Shown here one piece after another: positions 1-6,215 of a stretch of DNA of 9,198 nt; the first letter of the stretch is position 1; the number at the start of each line of letters is the position of its first letter. The notes beneath the pieces are model-generated. The model was not told the origin of the DNA and ran no database searches. It saw only the letters and a list, made by a program, of their open reading frames with translations. Position numbers and translations under genes: made by a program. Origin of the DNA: an uncultured Bacilli bacterium (GTDB lineage: Bacteria; Bacillota_I; Bacilli_A; RF39; UBA660); the NCBI GenBank assembly GCA_944363755.1, contig CALVVC010000041.1:1-9198 (forward strand), in the 5' to 3' direction.

Positions 1-581
1 TCATTAGGATTAGATATAAATCCACACTCTATTAAAACACCAGGTACTCTTGTATTAGAATAAAGATATAAATTAGTCTTAATAACCTCTCTATCAGTAT
101 TTAAATCATCTTTAAATTCATTCATAATATATTCTGCTAATACTAAGTTATTAGGGTTAATTGGATGATATAAGACTTCCGCTCCACTAACACTACTATA
201 ATAATGATAATTTATATGAATAGATAAATACAAATCACTTTTATTTTCCTGTATCTTTAATATTCGTCTATATAAATCACCTCGTTTTTTAGCACTATCC
301 CAACGACTTGATAAATCACTATCATCTTCCCTTATCATATATACAGTGGCACCTTTACTCTTCAACACTTTCTTTAACACCTTAGATATTTCTAAATTAA
401 GATCTTTCTCATAAAGATTACCATAACTAGTACCAGAGTCCCTTCCTCCATGACCAGCATCAATTGTTATTACTTTACCTATTAAAGATTTTTTAGGTTT
501 AACTCTAGCATCAACAAACTGTAATGACATAAGCAAAACTATAAACATAATTAAAAAAAGAACTTTATATTTTCTTATCAT
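1..581 (-). CDS. N-acetylmuramoyl-L-alanine amidase, CwlD-like (Amidase_3), 3' end cut by window edge
   Basis: This is the first 193 codons of a zinc-dependent peptidoglycan amidase that cleaves the bond between N-acetylmuramic acid and the stem peptide. The start is the ATG at 581-579, preceded by AGGTG (592-588) at six bases. Residues 5-23 are one hydrophobic segment, a signal peptide or membrane anchor, so the enzyme acts outside the membrane. The Amidase_3 core follows: ITIDAGHGGRDSG with zinc ligand His44, Glu58 in YEKDLNLE, His122 in LSIHIN, and the catalytic Glu185 in VLIECGF. All four key residues are present and nothing is broken. A single N-terminal hydrophobic segment with no repeat or SH3 domain before the catalytic core matches CwlD (about 240 residues, spore cortex muramic-lactam formation), but general wall-turnover amidases share this layout and the C-terminus is not in view. 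It lies 52 bases downstream of the KilA-N gene on the same strand, with no terminator seen between them. Confidence 0.88.
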   Translation of the reverse strand, partial: MIRKYKVLFLIMFIVLLMSLQFVDARVKPKKSLIGKVITIDAGHGGRDSGTSYGNLYEKDLNLEISKVLKKVLKSKGATVYMIREDDSDLSSRWDSAKKRGDLYRRILKIQENKSDLYLSIHINYHYYSSVSGAEVLYHPINPNNLVLAEYIMNEFKDDLNTDREVIKTNLYLYSNTRVPGVLIECGFISNPN

Positions 582-633
582 TATAAACACCTAGTAAAGT
601 ATATGTTCTTAATAGCATAAAATATTATCTATA

Positions 634-1485
634 TCATTTTTCTTCTAATAACTCTAAATCTTTAATTCCTTTATTATTAACTAAAGTATTCATCTGTTTT
701 CTAGCAATATTATTTAGTTTTACTAATCTTTCACTTTGAGGAATATTATTAGCAATAAATTCCGCATTAATACTTTCTAAATTACTTAAAATAACTAAAT
801 GAAGCAAATCAGTATAATCTCGAATATTGCCTTTAAGAGCAAGTGAAGGATTCTCATCTCTCCACTCTTTAGCAGTCATACCAAACAATGCTACATTTAA
901 AACATCCGCTTCATTTGCATAAGCAAATCTTTTTTGCTTATCAGTTAAATTAGGTACAATATAGTTCTTAACAGCATTAGTATGAACTAAATAATTAACT
1001 TTTGAAAGAATTCTATTAACTTGCCATTCCACTTTTTCCTGATAAGCAACATCTCTTTTTAAATGCTGAAATTCCTGAATAACATAAAGTTTAAATTCTG
1101 GACTTAACCAACTAGCAAATTCTAAAGCAATATCACTACAAGCATAAGTTCCTCCATTATTACCAGACTTTGAAATAATTCCAACTGCATTTGTTTCTTT
1201 AATCCATTTTTGTGGTGACATATAAAAGCTATTTTTACCAGCCTCATTCATAAAGGTCTCGAATTCGTGACCTTTGAAATTTTTATTATTTAATTTTTCC
1301 CACAAACCTAAATAAGCTAAAACATCTTTATTTCTCATCCAAGCATAAATAGGTATTTTAGGTTCACTTGGATTAGCATATCTAGCTAAATCAGTTAAAG
1401 AAATATAATCAGTATTCCCCACATGCACAACCCTTATTCTATTCTCTTGAACAACTATTTCTGCTTCAAATATATCTTTTTTCAT
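634..1485 (-). CDS. KilA-N domain-containing protein
   Basis: A 283-residue protein with an N-terminal KilA-N domain, a DNA-binding module common in phage antirepressors and also widespread as single genes in gut Firmicutes and Bacteroidota. Conserved stretches visible are DYISLTDLARY (about 26-36), YAWMRNKDVLAYLGLWE (about 47-63), KGHEFETF, KWIKETNAVGI (about 94-104) and GGTYACSDIALEFASW followed by SPEFKLYVIQEF (about 111-140). The rest (about 145-283) is a helical domain of unknown role. An ATG at 1497 would add MEVI, but those codons are the GGAGGT ribosome binding site, so the ATG at 1485 is preferred. It is transcribed divergently from the ZIP transporter. The stop is TGA. No phage repressor, integrase or structural gene lies beside it, so it is probably a resident chromosomal gene. 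Its target is unknown. Confidence 0.9.
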   Translation of the reverse strand: MKKDIFEAEIVVQENRIRVVHVGNTDYISLTDLARYANPSEPKIPIYAWMRNKDVLAYLGLWEKLNNKNFKGHEFETFMNEAGKNSFYMSPQKWIKETNAVGIISKSGNNGGTYACSDIALEFASWLSPEFKLYVIQEFQHLKRDVAYQEKVEWQVNRILSKVNYLVHTNAVKNYIVPNLTDKQKRFAYANEADVLNVALFGMTAKEWRDENPSLALKGNIRDYTDLLHLVILSNLESINAEFIANNIPQSERLVKLNNIARKQMNTLVNNKGIKDLELLEEK

Positions 1486-1489
1486 AATG

Positions 1490-1495
1490 ACCTCC
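1490..1495 (-). promoter_or_regulatory. Ribosome binding site of the KilA-N gene
   Basis: On the minus strand GGAGGT lies four bases before the ATG at 1485. It sits inside the sequence ATGGAGGTCATTATG, so the upstream in-frame ATG at 1497 would begin translation on the binding site itself. This decides the start. Confidence 0.75.
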
Positions 1496-1519
1496 ATATA
1501 TTAAATTAGTATTCATTGC

Positions 1520-1525
1520 ATTATA
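1520..1525 (-). promoter_or_regulatory. Possible -10 element for the KilA-N gene
   Basis: A perfect TATAAT on the minus strand lies about 35 bases before the start codon. The sequence 17 bases upstream (AAAGTA) does not resemble TTGACA, so this rests on the -10 hexamer alone in an AT-rich region. Confidence 0.35.
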
Positions 1526-1608
1526 TAGAGTTAATAAAATTTTACTTTTATATTTATAGCCCACTACTATTAACACTTCTTGCATAACTTACAACTAGAG
1601 GTGTTATA

Positions 1609-2409
1609 ATGTTAGATTCATTTAGTAATTTATCACCAGTATTACAAGCATTCATTGCCTGTATCTTTACTTGGAGTATAACAGCATTAGGAGCTAGTAT
1701 AGTTTTCTTTTTTAAGAAAGTAAATAAAACTCTAATGGATGCCCTTTTAGGTTTCGCAGCAGGAGTTATGGTAGCAGCAAGTTTCTTTAGTTTAATATCT
1801 CCAGCACTTGAAATGGCTGAAGAATTAAAGATGACTACTTGGTTAGTTATATCTCTAGGTTTCCTATCAGGTGGAGTATTACTTTTTATTGGTGATAAAA
1901 TCTACGATTATTTAAGCAAATTAAAAAAAGAGGAAAAAAACAGTAAAACTAAAAGATGTTTTTTGTTAATATCATCAATCACACTGCACAATATCCCAGA
2001 AGGTATGGCTGTAGGAGTAGCCTTTGGTTCTCTTGCCTACTCTCTAACTGGTTCAACATTAAGCAGTGCTCTAGCCCTTGCTCTTGGAATAGGACTTCAA
2101 AACTTCCCAGAAGGTAGTGCTGTTTCTCTTCCTTTAAGACGTGAAGGATATACAAGAGGTAAAGCTTTCTTTTATGGACAATTATCAGGAATAGTAGAAC
2201 CTATCTCAGCCGTAATAGGAGCACTTTTAGTCTTAAAGATTCAAATAATTCTACCATTCTTACTATCTTTTGCAGCAGGAGCCATGATTTATGTAGTTGT
2301 TGAAGAATTAATTCCAGAAAGTCAAACCAATAAGAAAAAAGACCTTATGGCCTTATTCACAATTATAGGATTCATGGTAATGATGATATTAGATGTTGCC
2401 CTAGGTTAA
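1609..2409 (+). CDS. ZIP family divalent metal transporter (ZupT/GufA-like)
   Basis: A 266-residue inner-membrane protein of normal length for bacterial ZIP carriers, which bring zinc and sometimes iron or manganese into the cytoplasm. About eight membrane segments can be seen. The metal site is intact: HNIPEG at 127-132 in membrane helix 4, QNFPEG at 164-169 in helix 5, Glu197 in GIVEP after helix 5, and the acidic pair Glu232-Glu233 in VVVEELIPE. A short charged loop (about 103-116, Lys/Glu-rich) stands where many ZIP proteins carry a histidine-rich loop, and here it has no histidine. AGAGGTG lies five bases before the ATG. The gene stands alone, divergent from the KilA-N gene, and ends in its own terminator. 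The metal cannot be told from sequence, though zinc is most common. No Zur-type operator was recognised upstream. Confidence 0.93.
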   Translation: MLDSFSNLSPVLQAFIACIFTWSITALGASIVFFFKKVNKTLMDALLGFAAGVMVAASFFSLISPALEMAEELKMTTWLVISLGFLSGGVLLFIGDKIYDYLSKLKKEEKNSKTKRCFLLISSITLHNIPEGMAVGVAFGSLAYSLTGSTLSSALALALGIGLQNFPEGSAVSLPLRREGYTRGKAFFYGQLSGIVEPISAVIGALLVLKIQIILPFLLSFAAGAMIYVVVEELIPESQTNKKKDLMALFTIIGFMVMMILDVALG

Positions 2410-2430
2410 GAGTCAAAAGACTCTTTTTTA
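2408..2430 (+). terminator. Intrinsic terminator of the ZIP transporter gene
   Basis: A seven-base-pair stem, AAGAGTC (2408-2414) and GACTCTT (2419-2425) around an AAAA loop, runs straight into six T residues. The stem includes the last bases of the transporter's stop codon. On the opposite strand the stem is followed by AACC rather than T residues, so it should act only rightward, although the minus-strand endolysin-like gene ends inside its T tract. Confidence 0.85.
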
Positions 2431-3144
2431 TTCTAAATATAATTTCTGGCCAGCTTTTAATTCAATTGCATAAATATCATCACTCTTACAAGTAAATATT
2501 AGTTTAGGTTTAACTTTAGCGTTTGTATCTTTATTAATAGTATCATTATTATCTTTCTCATTTATATCGGCATCTGTATGTTCTTCTTTAACTGGTTCTT
2601 CAATAACAGAAGTATCTGCAAAAACTACATCTTCTTCAATTTTTTTAAAAGTATAACCGTAACTATTTAAAACTTTAATACTATCATCTATCCATAAACA
2701 CTCTGTAGGATTTTTCCCGTTATTAATAGACCAGTACCCAGCCCTATTTTTATGCCAACCACTACCCGTAAATTTACCCCTACCACATTCCATATGTACA
2801 TGATTACCACTAGCATTACCTTTTGTACCTTCTTCATAAAATCTTTCACCACGATTTATTACTTTACCAACAAAAAGATTAGAGATATCATTATCATGAG
2901 CAAACATCATCGTCATATAGTCAACCGTTCCATCAGGATAAATTACCGCATCACTACTCTCAAGCCACACTTCATTAGCATCACCCACATATATTTTTTT
3001 TATAACACCAGTAAAAGGAGCGACGATAAAATCAATTCCACTATCACTACCCGCATCATCAATAGCATAACTATCTTGATGTGTTCCCATCATATACCCT
3101 TGTGTTATTCGCATATAAGGACTAGGATAAAGAGGTTTTTCCAT
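2428..3144 (-). CDS. M23-type peptidase / endolysin-like protein
   Basis: A 238-residue protein with an M23-like (LytM-type) fold, expected to cut peptide cross-links in peptidoglycan. Visible parts are GTHQDSYAIDDAG (20-32), APFTGVI (42-48), AHDND (82-86), a GxxFYEEGT turn (about 99-107) and GNHVHMECG (113-121), the last giving the HxH zinc motif (His115, His117). The first metal motif is unusual: His22 and Asp29 are seven apart, where classic M23 enzymes have HxxxD. Residues 168-208 are an acidic linker rich in Asp, Glu and Asn, followed by a short C-terminal domain ending IELKAGQKLYLE, perhaps wall binding. There is no signal peptide, so export would need a holin, and a holin-like gene lies directly upstream with its TAA stop overlapping this ATG by one base. 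Phage endolysins with the same variant motif are familiar, so phage ancestry is inferred. The plus-strand open frame inside it is a shadow. Confidence 0.8.
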   Translation of the reverse strand: MEKPLYPSPYMRITQGYMMGTHQDSYAIDDAGSDSGIDFIVAPFTGVIKKIYVGDANEVWLESSDAVIYPDGTVDYMTMMFAHDNDISNLFVGKVINRGERFYEEGTKGNASGNHVHMECGRGKFTGSGWHKNRAGYWSINNGKNPTECLWIDDSIKVLNSYGYTFKKIEEDVVFADTSVIEEPVKEEHTDADINEKDNNDTINKDTNAKVKPKLIFTCKSDDIYAIELKAGQKLYLE

Positions 3145-3485
3145 TATTTATCACCATCCACATTTATAATATTACTTTTCTTTACTGTAATATAATCAAT
3201 ATTAACTAAAGATGAATAATCTTTTAACTTACCTTCTAAAGACTTATAAATAGTATCAGCACCTATAAAACTAAAGAAGGATACCCACAGACTATTAGGA
3301 AAACCTACGCTTGTAAAAGTAATACAAAAAAGAAACCCTACTACAAAATTAACAACTAAATTATAAATAACTAAACAGCTAGAACAAGGAAAAAACTTCT
3401 TAGTCTTTTGAATAAAAGCACAGGTTATAACACTAAGAGCAATAGAAACAACTAACATCTGTTGTAATAATGTTAAATTTAACAT
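3144..3485 (-). CDS. Holin-like small membrane protein
   Basis: A 113-residue hydrophobic protein. Two strong membrane segments lie at about 5-25 and 38-58, with a third hydrophobic stretch at about 62-76, then a charged tail beginning ADTIYKSLEGKLKDYSSL. Cysteines cluster at 34 and 37 (FPCSSC). This size, layout and tail, with an endolysin-like gene immediately downstream and overlapping by one base (TAATG), fit a phage holin that opens the membrane for the lysin. A GTG at 3494 would add three residues but lies within the ribosome binding site, so the ATG at 3485 is chosen. A TraX-family gene lies 51 bases upstream on the same strand. The family call rests mainly on context and topology; it could be another small membrane protein that works with the peptidase. 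Confidence 0.65.
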   Translation of the reverse strand: MLNLTLLQQMLVVSIALSVITCAFIQKTKKFFPCSSCLVIYNLVVNFVVGFLFCITFTSVGFPNSLWVSFFSFIGADTIYKSLEGKLKDYSSLVNIDYITVKKSNIINVDGDK

Positions 3486-3491
3486 TAACTT

Positions 3492-3498
3492 CACCTCT
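3492..3498 (-). promoter_or_regulatory. Ribosome binding site of the holin-like gene
   Basis: AGAGGTG on the minus strand lies six bases before the ATG at 3485. The in-frame GTG at 3494 is part of this motif, so the ATG is the likely start. Confidence 0.65.
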
Positions 3499-3536
3499 AA
3501 AATAGTCTATGATAAAGTTAATAAAAAGAAACATTT

Positions 3537-4235
3537 TTAGCCTATAAGCATTTTAATAAGTCCTAAAACTAATATATGTAATGGATAGTATAAATAGAAA
3601 AACATTTTACAACTCTTACCAAGTTTATTATTATAAAAATAAATAAGTATTAAAGAAAACAAGGAAAAATATTGCATTCCCTCTCCAAGTACTAATGTTA
3701 TTAAACTAACTGATAGAAAAAGAAGATAAAAATTTTCTTTAAATAAATAAAAGAAACTAATTACAAAAATACCTAACATTCCATAACTAAAACATAAAAA
3801 CTCTCCAATTAACCCCATAATTATAATAATTAAAAAGTATGTTACAGGTAATATAATAACTAAGTCCATCTTTTCTTTAAAATATTTATTAATTAAGACT
3901 TTACTTTTATCTAACAAAAACAAAGTTAAAAGACCTAAAGCAAGGGTAAAGAAAATATTATTTGCCCTTAAATAAATAAAACTATCAAAGAAAACATAAT
4001 CATAAATAACTTCTGATGCAATAGCAAGTACTAAAAGTCTTAAAAAGTACTTAATAAAGCTCTTAGTATGAACATATCCCTCTGTTAAAAGATAAGCAAA
4101 AATAGGAAAAGAAAGTCTTCCTACTGCTCTTAAAAAGTTATAAAATATAGTACCAAAAACAACACCAATATGATCTATTGTCATAGTAATAATTGCAATA
4201 AGTTTTAAATCAAAATTACTCAAACATTTCTTCAT
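3537..4235 (-). CDS. TraX family membrane protein
   Basis: A 232-residue polytopic membrane protein with about eight hydrophobic segments. It shows the TraX pattern: LKLIAIITMTIDHIG (10-24, with Asp21-His22), RAVGRLSFPIFAYLLTEGY (36-54) and a C-terminal YYPLHILVLGLIK near 217-229. F-plasmid TraX N-acetylates pilin; the chromosomal Firmicutes relatives are uncharacterised, and acyl transfer to an envelope molecule is only inferred from that kinship. It is the first gene of a probable minus-strand operon with the holin-like and endolysin-like genes, and no conjugation gene is nearby. The ATG at 4235 fits where family members begin, yet no ribosome binding site is visible and a TATATT lies at 4247-4242, so transcription could begin at or near the start codon. 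Confidence 0.85.
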   Translation of the reverse strand: MKKCLSNFDLKLIAIITMTIDHIGVVFGTIFYNFLRAVGRLSFPIFAYLLTEGYVHTKSFIKYFLRLLVLAIASEVIYDYVFFDSFIYLRANNIFFTLALGLLTLFLLDKSKVLINKYFKEKMDLVIILPVTYFLIIIIMGLIGEFLCFSYGMLGIFVISFFYLFKENFYLLFLSVSLITLVLGEGMQYFSLFSLILIYFYNNKLGKSCKMFFYLYYPLHILVLGLIKMLIG

Positions 4236-4268
4236 AAATATAATATACCATAAATTCTAATTTTAATA

Positions 4269-4274
4269 TATAAT
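4269..4274 (+). promoter_or_regulatory. Possible -10 element for the methyltransferase gene
   Basis: A perfect TATAAT lies 25 bases before the methyltransferase ATG, leaving room for a leader of about 19 bases containing GAGGTG. No recognisable -35 hexamer lies at the right distance (TACCAT), and the region is almost pure A/T. Confidence 0.4.
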
Positions 4275-4299
4275 ATTAATTAATTCGAGGTGATATAAC

Positions 4300-5244
4300 A
4301 TGGATTTAGAAAATATTAGAAAAAATATTTATCATAATTACAATGAAGAATATTTAAAGAAAATATTAGTAGAATTCTATAACCAAACATTAGATATAAA
4401 TAATTTTAATATAGAGAATAGAAATATTAACAAAGTATTAAATAATTTTTTTGAAGATTTAATCTATAAAGCAAAATCAAAAAATGGTAAATATTCACCA
4501 AAAGAAATAATAGATAACGATAATCTTTTAGAAACAGCTTTAACTTACATAAACAAACACAAAAGTTTCTATCAACAAAAAAGTGATGAAGCTAATTTAA
4601 GAGATTTTTTCTTCAGTTCTTCAATGGTTGGGAAAGTAACAAATTTTAATCCCGTCATTGCAAGAAAAATATATGAAAAATATTTACCATATGAAAATGC
4701 CACAATATTTGATTACTCTTGTGGATTTGGCAGTAGAATGTTAGGAGCCTTAACTAGTAAATATAACTATCATTATATTGGTACAGATCCATATGAAGAA
4801 TTATATCAAAGACTTATATTTTTTTCTAAATGGATTAAAGAAACATTAAATATCAATGCTTTAACAGAAATATTTAATACTGGATCTGAACAATATATTC
4901 CTCAATTAAAAGAAAAAATAGACTTATCTTTCAGTAGCCCACCTTATTTTAATTATGAAACATATACAAATTGTAATACTCAATGCTATATCAAATATAA
5001 CACTTATGATTCTTGGTTAAAAAATTATGTAAAGAAAACTCTGGAAAATATACATAAATACACAAAAGAAAATGGTCTTCATTTAGTAAATTTAGAAGAC
5101 ACTAAAAGAATAAAACTTTTAAATGATTGGTTAGATATAGCTACAAATGTTGGTTTTAACTTAGAAGAAATAGAAACATTGGAAACAAGAAAAAGATTTT
5201 CTAATAAAAATAGTAATAAATTATTAGTTATGAGGAAAAATTAA
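4300..5244 (+). CDS. DNA amino-methyltransferase (N6-adenine or N4-cytosine), no visible restriction partner
   Basis: A 314-residue protein with the Rossmann-type SAM-dependent amino-methyltransferase motifs. Motif I is FDYSCGFGSR (137-146), the acidic end of the second strand is in GTDP (161-164), and the catalytic motif IV is SPPY (213-216) in LSFSSPPYFNYE. The order motif I before motif IV is that of alpha- or gamma-type enzymes. SPPY is compatible with either N4-cytosine or N6-adenine methylation, so the base is left open. Residues 1-105 form an AT-rich-coded, Asn/Lys-rich N-terminal region without a recognised domain; residues 220-314 may help target recognition. GAGGTG lies eight bases before the ATG. 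No restriction endonuclease or specificity gene is in view, so it may be a solitary methylase, or a partner of the convergent RNA/DUF3800 locus, which is inference from position only. Confidence 0.82.
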   Translation: MDLENIRKNIYHNYNEEYLKKILVEFYNQTLDINNFNIENRNINKVLNNFFEDLIYKAKSKNGKYSPKEIIDNDNLLETALTYINKHKSFYQQKSDEANLRDFFFSSSMVGKVTNFNPVIARKIYEKYLPYENATIFDYSCGFGSRMLGALTSKYNYHYIGTDPYEELYQRLIFFSKWIKETLNINALTEIFNTGSEQYIPQLKEKIDLSFSSPPYFNYETYTNCNTQCYIKYNTYDSWLKNYVKKTLENIHKYTKENGLHLVNLEDTKRIKLLNDWLDIATNVGFNLEEIETLETRKRFSNKNSNKLLVMRKN

Positions 5245-5278
5245 CTTATATAAGCTTTAAAATAATTGTATGCTAATT

Positions 5279-5308
5279 TTGACAATAGTCATAGTTTTTT
5301 GATATATC
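5279..5308 (+). promoter_or_regulatory. Possible plus-strand promoter inside an inverted repeat
   Basis: TTGACA (5279-5284) is followed after 18 bases by TATATC (5303-5308). The -35 is perfect and the -10 weak. Transcription would run antisense to the structured RNA at 5352-5421. No plus-strand ORF follows, so its role is unclear and it may be chance. Confidence 0.3.
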
Positions 5309-5315
5309 ATTGTCA
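5280..5315. repeat. Inverted repeat TGACAAT / ATTGTCA
   Basis: Perfect seven-base arms at 5280-5286 and 5309-5315 are separated by 22 bases. Neither strand has a T tract after it, so it is a poor terminator. The left arm overlaps a TTGACA hexamer, so a regulator-binding site is possible. The same octamer TTGACAAT recurs on the minus strand at 5456-5449 as the -35 region of the RNA promoter. Confidence 0.5.
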
Positions 5316-5351
5316 GATAGCTCACCTATGAAGAATTAAAACTAGATTTTT

Positions 5352-5421
5352 AAATAAAAATGCCTGAGGGGCAACGTACTTAACATACGCTTAGCATTTA
5401 GCTACCTACCTCAGGTCTTGT
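5352..5421 (-). ncRNA. Candidate structured small RNA beside the DUF3800 gene
   Basis: On the minus strand a transcript starting near 5421 would fold into a long bulged hairpin. CCUGAGG (5415-5409) pairs with CCUCAGG (5369-5363). After a two-base UA bulge, GGUAGC (5406-5401) pairs with GUUGCC (5375-5370), allowing G-U pairs, making 13 pairs closing a 25-base loop. Within the loop AAAUG (5399-5395) can pair with CAUUU (5362-5358) just after the stem, giving a pseudoknot. The stem is followed by five T residues, A, then three more, which would end transcription. A consensus promoter lies directly upstream and no ORF of note is inside. From memory, Rfam lists several RNA families named DUF3800 because they lie next to genes of that domain; whether this belongs to one of them is not known. 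It could instead be only a terminator, but the separate promoter argues against that. Confidence 0.6.
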
Positions 5422-5427
5422 GAGAAT

Positions 5428-5456
5428 ATATTAACATAAAATTTATATATTGTCAA
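5428..5456 (-). promoter_or_regulatory. Consensus sigma-A promoter of the structured RNA
   Basis: On the minus strand TTGACA (5456-5451), a 17-base spacer and TAATAT (5433-5428) give a near-perfect promoter with a start expected near 5421. The -35 element overlaps the TGA stop codon of the DUF3800 gene, so the RNA has its own transcription start yet sits tightly against that gene. Confidence 0.72.
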
Positions 5457-6160
5457 TTATCCTCATTATTAGTATATTCAATTTTTTTATTTCTACCCTT
5501 AATTTTATGTCCAGGAAATAAACTTATTCTAAAATTCTTTTCCTTTAAATGGGCTAAAACTTTTTTTACTATATTTCTATCCTTATATAAATTATAAAAT
5601 GTATTAACAATTAAATCAGCAAGTTGTATTCCATAATTACTTGCAGAATCATAATAAGTTACTTTAAAATTAAAGTTTTCTAAACAAAACTCAGTTTTTA
5701 AATACATTTCTAAATTATTCAAATCACCTACTCTTATATTTCTATTATCTACACTTAATATAAATTCAATATTTTCATTTAATTGATCCAAATTAATTAA
5801 TGGTAATATACAATCTATAAATAACAATTTGACTGCATAATTAAAAAATATATTAGAAGCTACAATCTCTTTTTTCATAGATAATTTTTCAAATATTTTA
5901 GCACACCCATAAAATGTGTCAATATCTTGAATACTGTTAAAAATTTCTATCTTTTCTAAATCACTCATATCATATGATTTAATTTCTTTTTTTAAATCAA
6001 TTTTTTTCTTATCTTTAATAGACTTATTTATCTTCTTATATTTAGATGTTATTTTATTTTTATCTTTTACAAATGTAAAATAACCACCAACTGCAAAATA
6101 TTTTGTCTTACTATTTTTATGAATAGAACCACTTTCATCTAAATATACATATATTCTCAT
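5453..6160 (-). CDS. DUF3800 domain-containing protein
   Basis: A 235-residue protein with the DUF3800 layout: N-terminal YVYLDESG (4-11, Asp8 and Glu9), a central SVDNRN (about 136-141, Asp138), and near the C-terminus YYDSAS with YGIQLADLIVN (about 176-186, Gln179 and Asp182), followed by FPG at 215-217. The spaced acidic residues suggest an RNase H-like or nuclease fold, but the function of the family is not established. Members are frequent in phages and defence regions. An in-frame ATG at 6196 would add 12 residues, but the GGAGGT site at 6175-6170 lies nine bases before the ATG at 6160 and YVYLDESG normally begins the protein. It has a lysine-rich segment at about 36-62. The downstream RNA promoter begins inside its stop codon. 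No toxin or antitoxin partner protein was seen. Confidence 0.88.
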   Translation of the reverse strand: MRIYVYLDESGSIHKNSKTKYFAVGGYFTFVKDKNKITSKYKKINKSIKDKKKIDLKKEIKSYDMSDLEKIEIFNSIQDIDTFYGCAKIFEKLSMKKEIVASNIFFNYAVKLLFIDCILPLINLDQLNENIEFILSVDNRNIRVGDLNNLEMYLKTEFCLENFNFKVTYYDSASNYGIQLADLIVNTFYNLYKDRNIVKKVLAHLKEKNFRISLFPGHKIKGRNKKIEYTNNEDN

Positions 6161-6169
6161 CAGTCCGTT

Positions 6170-6175
6170 ACCTCC
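6170..6175 (-). promoter_or_regulatory. Ribosome binding site of the DUF3800 gene
   Basis: A perfect GGAGGT on the minus strand lies nine bases before the ATG at 6160 and downstream of the competing ATG at 6196. It therefore decides the shorter start. Confidence 0.75.
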
Positions 6176-6184
6176 TGTAAAAAT

Positions 6185-6193
6185 ATAATAACA
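6185..6193 (-). promoter_or_regulatory. Possible extended -10 promoter of the DUF3800 gene
   Basis: On the minus strand TGTTATTAT reads as TGn followed by TATTAT. It would start transcription near 6178, a few bases before the GGAGGT site. It falls within the longer 12-codon extension of the reading frame, which agrees with the shorter start. No -35 was recognised. Confidence 0.4.
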
Positions 6194-6215
6194 CAAGCAG
6201 ATATCAAAATCTATA

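Noticed and set aside
1486..1497. KilA-N protein starting four codons earlier
   Set aside because: Those codons contain the GGAGGT ribosome binding site of the downstream ATG.
2752..3195. Plus-strand open frame of 147 codons
   Set aside because: It lies antisense to the M23-like gene, has no ribosome binding site, and is mostly Thr/Ile/Ser/His with no domain. It is a shadow of the real gene.
5245..5345. Terminator for the methyltransferase gene
   Set aside because: The TGACAAT inverted repeat has no T tract on the plus side, and CTTATATAAG has no loop. No convincing plus-strand terminator was found.
6161..6196. DUF3800 protein with 12 extra N-terminal residues
   Set aside because: A perfect GGAGGT and a likely extended -10 lie inside the extension, and the conserved YVYLDESG start fits the ATG at 6160.
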